6,799 bases of DNA. Origin: Methanomassiliicoccales archaeon. Its GTDB lineage: Archaea; Thermoplasmatota; Thermoplasmata; Methanomassiliicoccales; UBA472. Where the stretch lies: assembly GCA_013329565.1 (NCBI GenBank), contig DUJZ01000164.1, forward strand, positions 1 through 6,799, given 5' to 3'. The notes under the pieces are model-generated. The model was not told the DNA's origin. It searched no databases and saw nothing but the letters and a program-made list of their open reading frames with translations. The translations under genes were made by a program, and so were the position numbers. Below are positions 1 to 5,525 of the stretch, in pieces; position 1 is the stretch's first letter; each line of letters opens with the position of its first letter.

Positions 1-2
1 GC

Positions 3-344
3 ATATTCCTGTGCGGTTCAGCACTTTCCGCTCATCACGAGAGCGACCCGGCCGGGATGGCCAGGGCGACCGTCGCCTCTCTCATGAAAGTGATAAGTTC
101 TCCGCTTCCACGGACCCCGTTGGCCGCGATCGACAAGGAGAAATGCTCGTTGTGCCTCACCTGCCTTCGCGTCTGTCCTTATGGCGCTCCGTTCCTAGGT
201 GAGGGAGAGATGTCCATTTCCGCCGAGATATGCCAGGGTTGCGGAATGTGCCTGGCGCTGTGCCCTAGCGTGGCCATCGAGATGCCGCCCGCGGACCTCA
301 GGGCGGAGGTTGGCGGCGTTGAAATGGGAGGGGGTCTGAAATGA
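3..344 (+). CDS. hdrA: HdrA-like protein, C-terminal fragment with two [4Fe-4S] motifs (5' end outside window)
   Basis: The reading frame is open from base 3 to the stop at 342-344, with no stop before the first ATG at 57, so this is the tail of a longer gene and not a small ferredoxin. The residues before that ATG include IFLCGSALSAHHE, which resembles the end of the HdrA FAD domain (typically an 'FxxGxA' strand followed by an alanine-rich helix). Two [4Fe-4S] binding motifs follow: CSLCLTCLRVCP and CQGCGMCLALCP. HdrA is the flavin- and Fe-S-containing subunit of heterodisulfide reductase and related electron-bifurcating or electron-confurcating complexes. Here it is followed by mvhD, metV and metF, so it probably serves a methylene-tetrahydrofolate reductase complex rather than heterodisulfide reduction; that role is inferred. 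The FAD-binding part lies outside the window, so a free-standing polyferredoxin cannot be fully excluded. The stop overlaps the next start by 4 bp. Confidence 0.8.
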   Translation: MFLCGSALSAHHESDPAGMARATVASLMKVISSPLPRTPLAAIDKEKCSLCLTCLRVCPYGAPFLGEGEMSISAEICQGCGMCLALCPSVAIEMPPADLRAEVGGVEMGGGLK

Positions 345-718
345 TCGTCTGCTACTGCTGTTCCCGTTCCGGATTGCCGGCCGCTCTATCCGCGTTGGAG
401 GATGGGGGCATGGACGACGTTATCGTCAGAGAGGTCCCCTGCGCCGGTTCCGTCGAGCAATGGGAGGTGCTCCGCAGCTTCCGTCAGGGAGCCGAAGGCG
501 TTCTTATCGTAGGGTGCCTGCTGGAGAACTGCGCCCACCATTACGGGAGCGAGGTCGCCGCCCGCCGGTCCGCGGTCCTGGAAGGGACGGTGCAGGACGT
601 CGGACTGGCTAAAGGAAGAGTGGCCATGGTCCACCTGGCCGAGCATCAGGCCGCGCGTTTCCGGAGGGCGGTCGAGGAGATGCGCGCCACCATCCGGGAG
701 CAGGGGGGTCAAGCATGA
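341..718 (+). CDS. mvhD: MvhD/FrhD-type iron-sulfur (2Fe-2S) electron-transfer subunit
   Basis: This 125-residue protein matches the MvhD family in length and in cysteine pattern. C4 and C7 sit in CYCC (family consensus CxxC near the N-terminus), C34 in VPCAGSV (compare 'CSGRVDP'), and C59 and C64 in VGCLLENCAHH (compare 'GCHxGDCHY'). The segment LRSFRQGAEGVLIVGC is the typical core. MvhD carries a [2Fe-2S] cluster and passes electrons between HdrA and a partner such as a hydrogenase or, as in Moorella, the MetFV module. No hydrogenase gene is visible, and MetV and MetF follow directly, so MetFV is the likely partner (inference). The start at 341 overlaps the hdrA stop as ATGA and has a GGAGGGGG ribosome binding site 6 nt upstream. 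Substitutions such as LLEN for the usual HIGD make this a divergent family member. Confidence 0.85.
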   Translation: MIVCYCCSRSGLPAALSALEDGGMDDVIVREVPCAGSVEQWEVLRSFRQGAEGVLIVGCLLENCAHHYGSEVAARRSAVLEGTVQDVGLAKGRVAMVHLAEHQAARFRRAVEEMRATIREQGGQA

Positions 719-1407
719 TAATCGCCGAGAGGAAGCCGCTGCCCGAGGTCCTGGGAATGCTGGACGGTTCGAACGAGATACTGGTCCTGGGATGCAGATC
801 GTGCACGGCCATATGCCTCGCCGGAGGGGAGAAGGAATCGAAGGCGGTATGCGAAGCGTTGGCGCTTCATTCCGAGCTCAAGGGCAAGGGCTGGAAGGTT
901 GATACGTCGACGGTCGAAAGGGCCTGCGAGAAGGAGTTCCTGACGCCTCTCGGGGAATTCAAGGGCACCGTGATCAGCATGGCCTGCGGTGTCGGAGCGC
1001 AGGTGGTCCAGGACCTCTGTCCGGACGCCAGGGTGGTCCCGGGGGTGAACACATCCAACATGGGGGCGCCGGAGAGCGTTGGGGTGTTCGTCGAGAAATG
1101 CGCCGGCTGCGGCGACTGCATCATTCATCTCACGGCGGGAATATGTCCGATCGCCCGCTGCGCTAAAAGTTTATTGAACGGTCCCTGCGGCGGAAGCCAG
1201 AGCGGTCTCTGCGAGGTGTCCAGGGACACGCCTTGCGTTTGGGACCAGATCGTTCGGGCGTTGGAGAGGCAGGGCAGGCTGGACCTGCTCAGCGCGAACA
1301 TCCCGCCCAAGGACTGGAGGCCCAGCCGCAACGGCGGTCCGAGGCGGATCGTGAACCAAGAGGCTTCACCTGGAACGGCGCAGAAGGAATGGAGGGGCGA
1401 GCAATGA
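715..1407 (+). CDS. metV: MetV, cysteine-rich partner subunit of methylene-tetrahydrofolate reductase
   Basis: This 230-residue protein has the MetV layout. Residues 1-105 form the N-terminal domain with GCRSCTAICLAGGEKE (C27, C30, C34), and the C-terminal cysteine-rich MTHFR_C domain contains CAGCGDC (129-135), CPIARC (144-149) and NGPCGGSQSGLCE (155-167). There are 15 cysteines in all, enough for several metal centres. Family knowledge places zinc and Fe-S clusters in MetV, which links MetF to its electron source. The tail after about residue 200 is polar and probably disordered. The start at 715 overlaps the mvhD stop as ATGA, with a G-rich ribosome binding site (GGGGGGT) at 703-709. Position between mvhD and metF supports a role in one complex that reduces methylene-H4folate. 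An AT-rich stretch near 1163-1174 encodes the conserved CAKSLLNGPCGG segment and is not treated as a promoter. Confidence 0.9.
   Translation: MIIAERKPLPEVLGMLDGSNEILVLGCRSCTAICLAGGEKESKAVCEALALHSELKGKGWKVDTSTVERACEKEFLTPLGEFKGTVISMACGVGAQVVQDLCPDARVVPGVNTSNMGAPESVGVFVEKCAGCGDCIIHLTAGICPIARCAKSLLNGPCGGSQSGLCEVSRDTPCVWDQIVRALERQGRLDLLSANIPPKDWRPSRNGGPRRIVNQEASPGTAQKEWRGEQ
1391..1395 (+). promoter_or_regulatory. Ribosome binding site that sets the metF start
   Basis: GGAGG lies 8 nt before the ATG at 1404 and inside the end of metV. The metF frame is open upstream to an ATG at 1233, but the added 57 residues overlap metV, are rich in Gly, Arg and Pro, and do not resemble MTHFR. The Shine-Dalgarno site and the 4-bp ATGA overlap support 1404. 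Confidence 0.75.
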
Positions 1408-2303
1408 GCGTCTCCCGGCTTCAGGAAACGCTCGATTCCGGTAAATTCGCCGTGACCGCCGAGATCGGTCCGCCACGTTCATGCGAGACGGAGCGTCTGC
1501 GCGAGATGGCCCGCATGCTCAAGGGCAGCGCTCACGCCTTCAACCTCACGGACAATCAAGCGGCGAACGTACGCATGTCCAGCATCGCCTCGTCCGTGAT
1601 CTGCCTCCAGGAAGGTCTAGAACCGGTCATGCAGATGACCTGCCGGGACCGCAACCGCATAGCGATGCAGAGCGATGTCATAGGCGCCAGCGCCCTGGGG
1701 GTCAGGAACGTACTGTGCATCAGCGGCGACCACCAGGTTTTCGGCAACCACCCGCAGGCCAAGAACGTCTACGACATCGACTCGATCCAGGAGCTCATGG
1801 TTCTGCGCAATCTGTGCCAGGGGACCAACTGGTCCGGTGAAACGCTCCCAGAGCCGCCGCAGCTCTATCTCGGCGCCGCGGCAAATCCGTTCGCCGATCC
1901 CTTCGAGTTCCGTGCGGCTCGTTTGGCAAAGAAGGCGGACGCCGGGGCGCAGTTCGTGCAGACCCAGTGCGTTCTGGACCTGGAACGTTTCAAGAAGTTC
2001 ATGAGCCTGGTGGTGGAGAAGGGTCTGCACGAGAGAGTGCACATCATCGCTGGCGTGATCCCGCTGCGCTCGCACAAGGCCGCCCTGTTCATGAGGAACA
2101 AGGTGGCCGGGATGAGCGTTCCGGACGAGCTGGTGGACCGTCTTAGGAAAGCGTCCGATCCCAAGGAAGAGGGCATCCGGTCGTGCGTGGAGATGATGAA
2201 CGAGCTGTTGTCCGTGAAGGGCGTCCACGGGGTGCACATAACCGCCATCGCCTGGGAGGACATCATCCCCCGATTGGTGAACGAGGCTGGCGTCAGGCCT
2301 TAG
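1404..2303 (+). CDS. metF: Methylenetetrahydrofolate reductase (MetF)
   Basis: This 299-residue flavoprotein of the MTHFR TIM-barrel family reduces 5,10-methylene-H4folate to 5-methyl-H4folate in the methyl branch of the Wood-Ljungdahl pathway or in methionine synthesis. Recognisable segments are VTAEIGPPR (17-25, with the conserved Glu20), FNLTDNQAANVRMS (46-59), QMTCRDRNRIAMQSDVIGA (77-95), VRNVLCISGDH (100-110, with Asp109 at the position of the flavin-contacting Asp of E. coli MetF), GAQFVQTQ (181-188) and AGVIPLRS (216-223). It lacks the C-terminal regulatory domain of eukaryotic enzymes. MetF enzymes paired with MetV usually take electrons through MetV rather than directly from NAD(P)H; here HdrA, MvhD and MetV precede it in one run. 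The start at 1404 is favoured over upstream in-frame ATGs because of its ribosome binding site and its overlap with the metV stop. It appears to be the last gene of this transcription unit, with 77 bp to the next gene. Confidence 0.93.
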   Translation: MSVSRLQETLDSGKFAVTAEIGPPRSCETERLREMARMLKGSAHAFNLTDNQAANVRMSSIASSVICLQEGLEPVMQMTCRDRNRIAMQSDVIGASALGVRNVLCISGDHQVFGNHPQAKNVYDIDSIQELMVLRNLCQGTNWSGETLPEPPQLYLGAAANPFADPFEFRAARLAKKADAGAQFVQTQCVLDLERFKKFMSLVVEKGLHERVHIIAGVIPLRSHKAALFMRNKVAGMSVPDELVDRLRKASDPKEEGIRSCVEMMNELLSVKGVHGVHITAIAWEDIIPRLVNEAGVRP

Positions 2304-2332
2304 CGGTTCTCGCCGCTCCGTCGAAGGCCCCA

Positions 2333-2348
2333 CCGATAAGTTTTATTA
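2333..2348 (+). promoter_or_regulatory. Putative archaeal promoter (BRE/TATA) for the tusA-dsrE2-iscS-iscU operon
   Basis: In the 77-bp gap after metF, CCGATAA is followed by GTTTTATTA, an AT island in GC-rich DNA that resembles a BRE plus TATA box. It is centred about 37 nt before the ATG at 2381. With the usual archaeal spacing of about 26 nt, transcription would begin near 2370, giving a leader of about 10 nt. No clear Shine-Dalgarno site precedes 2381, which fits a first gene with almost no leader. Confidence 0.55.
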
Positions 2349-2380
2349 AGTTCAACTCCCAAATCTATCCGGGATTAACG

Positions 2381-2611
2381 ATGGTTGACATAAAGGTGGA
2401 TTGCACCGGCAAGAACTGTCCCGTACCGCTCATAGAGATGAGGAAGGCGATCAGGAAGGCCGCCAACGGCGACGTGGTGGAGATCACCGGCGACCACCCC
2501 GCCTCGAAGAAGGAGATACCTATGGCCGTGGAGGCACTAGGCCAGGAGCTGATGGAAGTGCGGGAGGCCGGGGCCAAGTGGACCATCCGCATTCGTAAGG
2601 TGAAGGAGTGA
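2381..2611 (+). CDS. tusA: TusA/SirA-like sulfur carrier protein
   Basis: This 76-residue protein has the TusA-family core: a first strand, then CTGKNCPVPLIEMRKAI, with the active Cys13 in the CPxP motif (C13-P14-V15-P16). The strand VVEITGDHPASKKEIP and a final strand WTIRIRKVKE complete the small two-layer fold. TusA proteins accept a persulfide on the CPxP cysteine and pass it to partners, including DsrE-type proteins. An extra Cys8 lies five residues before it. The frame is open upstream to 2183, but that part overlaps metF and looks non-coding; the ATG at 2381 gives the normal family length and sits just after the TATA-like box. It is the first gene of an operon with dsrE2, an iscS-like gene and iscU, which suggests sulfur handling for Fe-S assembly, though tRNA thiolation or other sulfur transfer cannot be excluded. 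Confidence 0.88.
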   Translation: MVDIKVDCTGKNCPVPLIEMRKAIRKAANGDVVEITGDHPASKKEIPMAVEALGQELMEVREAGAKWTIRIRKVKE

Positions 2612-2615
2612 TGAT

Positions 2616-3035
2616 ATGACCGACAAGACCACCATCATCGTGCACAGCGGGGACATGGACAAGATATACAGCGCCCTGATCATCGGGACCGGGTCGTTAT
2701 CGATGGGCATGGAAGTGTCCATGTACTTCACCTTCTGGGGTCTGGAGCGCCTAAAGAAGGGCGGCCTGGAGAAAGGCCCCCTTTCAAAGATGAACATGTT
2801 CGGCCTCGGACGTTGGATGATCAAGAAGCGCATGAAGGCCGCCGGCGTGGAGGAGCTGCACAAGCTGATGGCGGACTTCCGGGAGCTGGGCGGGAAGATA
2901 ATCGCCTGCGAGATGACCATGGAGGTCATGAAGATATCAAGGTCGGATCTCCGGGAGGACCTCATCGATGAGTACGGGGCGGTCGGCACGTACGTGAACG
3001 AGGCCAGGGGCGCGCAGATCACCCTGTTCGTCTGA
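2616..3035 (+). CDS. DsrE2-like (DsrE/DsrF superfamily) sulfurtransferase-type protein
   Basis: This 139-residue protein resembles the DsrE2 group (COG2210). It has an N-terminal strand TTIIVHSGD (5-13), the hallmark MYFTFWGLERLKK (36-48), a basic loop GRWMIKKRMK and the conserved IIACEMTMEVM (95-105), which carries the only cysteine, C98. In DsrE2 proteins the cysteine in this motif is the likely persulfide carrier. No membrane helix is evident, so it is probably cytoplasmic. Family members are often encoded beside tusA and exchange persulfide sulfur with it, as here, where the tusA stop lies 4 nt upstream. The start at 2616 is supported by AAGGAG ending 7 nt before it. The iscS-like gene follows after 9 nt. 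A role in delivering sulfur to the IscU scaffold is inferred from context; the substrate cannot be read from the sequence. Confidence 0.82.
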   Translation: MTDKTTIIVHSGDMDKIYSALIIGTGSLSMGMEVSMYFTFWGLERLKKGGLEKGPLSKMNMFGLGRWMIKKRMKAAGVEELHKLMADFRELGGKIIACEMTMEVMKISRSDLREDLIDEYGAVGTYVNEARGAQITLFV

Positions 3036-3044
3036 GGTGCATCA

Positions 3045-4205
3045 ATGATCTACATGGACAACGCGGCCGCCACCCGTCTTGACGAGAGGGTGTGGGAGGC
3101 CATGCGGCCTTACTATCTGGATTCGTTCGCTGTGGCCACCTCGGAGTTCGGGCACTCCATGGGTCTGGACGCCCGGGAGACGCTCGTCAACGCCCGAACG
3201 GAACTAACGCAGAGGCTGGGGATCAAGGAAAAGGAGCTGGTCTTCACCTCCGGGGACACCGAGTCCAGCAACACCGCGTTGAAAGGGGTGGCCAGGTCCC
3301 TGGAGGATAAGGGAAAGCACATCGTGGTAAGCGCCATCGAGGACTTTCCAGTGCTCAATTCGGCCAAGGCCTTGGAGCGGCGTGGTTACAAGGTGACCTA
3401 CCTGCCAGTGGACGCCGATGGACTGCTGGACATGGAAGCGTTGAAGTCCGCCCTGACCAAAGAGACCGTGCTCGTCTCGGTACAGCAGGCCAATCAGGAG
3501 ATCGGCACGCTGCAGGACCTCAAGGCCATCGGGGAGATCGCCCACGACAAGGAGGTGCTGTTCCACACCGACGCCACGCACGCCTTTGCCCGGGTGCCCA
3601 CGGACTATGGAAGGTTACCGGTGGACCTGGTGACGATAAGCGCGCACACCATCCACGGACCGAAAGGGGTCGGCGGATTGCTGGTGAAGGAGGGAACGCC
3701 GTTCTCCAAATGGATGGACGGGGGGTTCCAGGAGAACAATCTGCGGGCCGGGCTGGAGAACATCCCCGGCATCGTCGGTTTCGCCAAGGCCGCGGAGCTG
3801 GTCTCCGAGGAGGAGAACGAGCGCATCCGGAAGATGAGGGACGTTCTGATCGAACGCCTGCTGTCGGAGGTGGAGGACACCATGCTGAACGGTCACCGCA
3901 CCAAGCGCGTCCCGCAGAACGCCAACATCACCTACCATTACGTTGAGGGGGAGTCGATAACCTTGCATCTTGATATGAGGGAGATCGAGGTCTCCACCGG
4001 TTCCGCCTGCTTCAGCCGTTCGTTGGAAGCGAGCCATGTCATCATGGGCATCGGCGGGAACCACGAACGGGCCCATGGCTCCATACGCTATTCCCTGGGG
4101 CGGTTCAACCGCATCGAGGAGGCGCAGGAGGTCGTGGAGGCCATGAAGGACATCATCAAGAGGCTGAGGGAGATCAGCCCCTTGAAGCACAAAGGAGGTA
4201 AATGA
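3045..4205 (+). CDS. iscS: IscS/NifS-family protein lacking the PLP-binding lysine (probable desulfurase pseudoenzyme)
   Basis: This 386-residue protein aligns along its whole length with group I cysteine desulfurases: YMDNAAATRLD (3-13), VFTSGDTESSN (66-76), VQQANQEIG (146-154), FHTDATHA (173-180), SAHTIHGPKGVG (199-210) and VSTGSACFSRSLEAS (316-330). The mobile catalytic cysteine is present (C322). The residue after His201, which is the PLP Schiff-base lysine in E. coli IscS (K206, motif HK-I/L-YGPKG), is Thr202, encoded ACC at 3648-3650. Further changes from the E. coli pattern are Asp100 for His104, His179 for Gln183 and Leu237 for Thr243. Asn150, Asp176 and His201 are kept. Without the lysine normal desulfuration is unlikely. 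As I recall, Archaeoglobus fulgidus IscS has Asp at this lysine position and supplies its cysteine as a ligand to a cluster on IscU; a similar structural role is proposed here. GAGGTG lies 5 nt before the start, and iscU follows directly. The frame is intact, so this is not a decayed gene. Confidence 0.92.
   Translation: MIYMDNAAATRLDERVWEAMRPYYLDSFAVATSEFGHSMGLDARETLVNARTELTQRLGIKEKELVFTSGDTESSNTALKGVARSLEDKGKHIVVSAIEDFPVLNSAKALERRGYKVTYLPVDADGLLDMEALKSALTKETVLVSVQQANQEIGTLQDLKAIGEIAHDKEVLFHTDATHAFARVPTDYGRLPVDLVTISAHTIHGPKGVGGLLVKEGTPFSKWMDGGFQENNLRAGLENIPGIVGFAKAAELVSEEENERIRKMRDVLIERLLSEVEDTMLNGHRTKRVPQNANITYHYVEGESITLHLDMREIEVSTGSACFSRSLEASHVIMGIGGNHERAHGSIRYSLGRFNRIEEAQEVVEAMKDIIKRLREISPLKHKGGK
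4193..4199 (+). promoter_or_regulatory. Strong ribosome binding site for iscU inside the iscS-like 3' end
   Basis: AGGAGGT is close to the full anti-Shine-Dalgarno complement and ends 7 nt before the iscU ATG. It also encodes the final Gly-Gly of the IscS-like protein. It is the best Shine-Dalgarno site in the window and suggests strong, separately initiated translation of the scaffold. Confidence 0.75.
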
Positions 4206-4206
4206 T

Positions 4207-4842
4207 ATGCCATTGCCGTACAACGCCATAGTCATGGAGCATTTCAAGAACCCGCGCAACGTGGGGAAGATGGAGAACCCGGACGGGAAGTCCACGGTGG
4301 GCAGCCCGGCCTGCGGGGACATGGTCTCGGTGTACCTGGAGGTGGACGAGAAGACCAAGGTCATCACCAAAGTCATGTTCGAATCCTACGGATGCGCGTC
4401 CAACATCGCCACCGGTTCGATAATCACCGAGCTGGCCAAGGGCAAGACGTTGGAAGAGGCCAAGAAGATCACCTGGAAGGAAGCCTCGGACGCCCTGGGC
4501 GGCCTGCCGAAGATCAAATCGCACTGTTCCGTGCTGGCCGTGGAAGGGCTGCGCGACGCCATCACCAACTATGAGGAGAAGCACGGGCTGGTGGTGGAAA
4601 AGGTCCCGACGACCCTGGAGGTCATCCGGCGCCGCCTGAAGAACGTGCTCAATCCGCTTACGGGATTGGACATCGTTCGCACCAGCCTGGTGACGGAGAT
4701 GGGGATCAAGGACGGCGTAGTGACGATAAGTATCGACCTGCCGGAGGACCACCAGTTCGCCAACAACATCAAGGAAGAGATCAAGGAGAAGATCGAGACC
4801 CTTTGGGACGTGACCAGGGTCGACCTGGTGTTCAAGAAATAA
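4207..4842 (+). CDS. iscU: IscU-type Fe-S scaffold fused to a C-terminal MIP18/DUF59-like domain
   Basis: Residues 1-128 form a complete IscU domain: YNAIVMEHFKNPRNVG (5-20), SPACGD with C36 and Asp38, GCASN with C63, and LPKIKSHCSVLAVEGLR with C107. These three cysteines plus the Asp are the standard cluster-assembly ligands. LPKIK stands where bacterial IscU has the HscA-binding LPPVK, so the chaperone motif is altered; no hscA or hscB is in view. After a short linker, residues about 135-211 read like the MIP18/DUF59 (PaaD-like) fold: a helix LEVIRRRLKNVLNP, then TGLDIVRTSLVTEMGIKDGVVTISIDLP, an acidic/amide-rich helix and a final strand VTRVDLVFKK. This domain has no cysteine, so it is not the CxxC NifU C-terminal domain. 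MIP18-family proteins act in Fe-S target maturation, so the fusion could join cluster assembly and delivery. The domain call rests on pattern reading, not a search. The gene ends the operon. Confidence 0.9.
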   Translation: MPLPYNAIVMEHFKNPRNVGKMENPDGKSTVGSPACGDMVSVYLEVDEKTKVITKVMFESYGCASNIATGSIITELAKGKTLEEAKKITWKEASDALGGLPKIKSHCSVLAVEGLRDAITNYEEKHGLVVEKVPTTLEVIRRRLKNVLNPLTGLDIVRTSLVTEMGIKDGVVTISIDLPEDHQFANNIKEEIKEKIETLWDVTRVDLVFKK

Positions 4843-4902
4843 CGTATCATCGATCGGCCTTCGTCGACCGGACCAGGGTGATCGAGGGCACGAACTCCAA
4901 GG

Positions 4903-5442
4903 TCAGCCGCTGGCCACAGAGGCGGAGGAGGCGGCGGCCGCGTCCTCGGTGACCATCACCGCCAGGTACCAGGCTATGGTAACCAGCAGAGCGATGTCCC
5001 GGTGGTCCAGCCCGGCCGGGGTGATGTGGACCTCCCCGCTGTGCTTTATCGCGGACATCTCCTTCTTCAGGGAGAACAGGAGCGCGCCGCGATGGTCCGT
5101 CACCTGGTAATCAAAGCGCACCAATCCGTCCCGGGCGAAGGTGAACCGCTGCGCGTTGGTGAAGAGCAGCTCACCGCTCCCCTTCCAGTCCAATGAAAGC
5201 TTGGCGATCTCCATCTCGAACTCCTGCCTTCGCACCGTAATGAACGGATGAAGGAAGCCGCCGCGCTTGAAGGTGTAGCGCCCCTCGCGGGAGTTCGACA
5301 CTGCCGTCGAACGAAAGGCCTGCGGCCACTCCATGGTGGCGTAGACGGTCTCCCCGCAGACCAGCCGATGCAGGCGCTGCGTCCACTTGGGCTGCTCCCA
5401 TCTCAACGACGGTACGTCTATGCAACCTAGCTCTCCGCTCAT
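4903..5442 (-). CDS. Conserved-looking protein of unknown function, possibly tubby C-terminal/LURP-one-like
   Basis: I do not recognise a named family with certainty. The 179-residue product reads as a real protein: alternating beta strands with regularly spaced Trp, Gly and aromatic residues (WPQAFRSTAVSN, GRYTFKRGGFLHPFITVRR, IAKLSLDWKGSGELLF, RFTFARDGLVRFDYQVTD, ALLFSLKKE), then one hydrophobic helix at about 150-164 (IALLVTIAWYLAVMV) and an Ala/Ser-rich tail. A beta barrel around a C-terminal hydrophobic helix is the plan of tubby C-terminal and LURP-one (LOR) proteins, so that fold is a guess; a single-pass membrane anchor is the alternative reading of the helix. The ATG at 5442 is chosen because residues 1-36 keep the same composition as the rest; AAAAGGA lies 10 nt upstream. 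The gene is convergent with iscU (60-bp gap) and divergent from the methyltransferase gene, so it is probably transcribed alone. Confidence 0.7.
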   Translation of the reverse strand: MSGELGCIDVPSLRWEQPKWTQRLHRLVCGETVYATMEWPQAFRSTAVSNSREGRYTFKRGGFLHPFITVRRQEFEMEIAKLSLDWKGSGELLFTNAQRFTFARDGLVRFDYQVTDHRGALLFSLKKEMSAIKHSGEVHITPAGLDHRDIALLVTIAWYLAVMVTEDAAAASSASVASG

Positions 5443-5495
5443 GCTGGTAATATCCTTTTGTGGTCCTTATCAGGTTTGCTGCACAGGCGCAGGTA

Positions 5496-5520
5496 GTTTA
5501 TACCCCCTCCTTCCCTCCCT
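5496..5520 (+). promoter_or_regulatory. Putative TATA box and pyrimidine tract; promoter for a leaderless methyltransferase mRNA
   Basis: GTTTATAC at 5496-5503 resembles an archaeal TATA box and is centred about 26 nt before the ATG at 5526, the standard TATA-to-start-site distance. The transcript would thus begin at or next to the start codon, and no Shine-Dalgarno site is present. An unbroken 18-nt pyrimidine run (5503-5520) lies between them. The 83-bp gap must also hold the promoter of the divergent minus-strand gene; the only candidate there is a weak TGATAAGG near 5465-5472 (read on the minus strand). Confidence 0.6.
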
Positions 5521-5525
5521 ATGGC

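Noticed and set aside
57..344. Independent small 95-residue ferredoxin starting at 57
   Set aside because: The frame is open to the window edge, and the residues before 57 fit the end of the HdrA flavin domain, so an HdrA fragment is the better reading.
1163..1174. AT-rich, TATA-like stretch inside metV
   Set aside because: It encodes the conserved CAKSLLNGPCGG segment of MetV, and no gene start lies at a suitable distance downstream.
1233..1403. Upstream extension of MetF to an ATG at 1233
   Set aside because: The extra 57 residues overlap metV in another frame and do not look like MTHFR sequence; the ATGA overlap and ribosome binding site support 1404.
1617..2333. 238-codon open frame on the minus strand opposite metF
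   Set aside because: It lies almost entirely opposite a clear MetF. Its product is rich in His, Leu and Arg with no recognisable motif, as expected from the complement of GC-rich coding DNA.
3615..4376. 253-codon open frame on the minus strand opposite the iscS-like gene and iscU start
   Set aside because: It is antisense to two well-supported genes, has no plausible ribosome binding site or promoter and no family resemblance.
4843..4902. Possible terminator between the convergent iscU and the minus-strand gene
   Set aside because: Only a 6-bp inverted repeat (TCGATC/GATCGA) with a long loop and no T-run on either strand is visible, which is too weak to call.
5460..5525. GTG start 22 codons upstream for the methyltransferase
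   Set aside because: The extension would run through the TATA-like box and the pyrimidine tract, has low-complexity content, and has no ribosome binding site.
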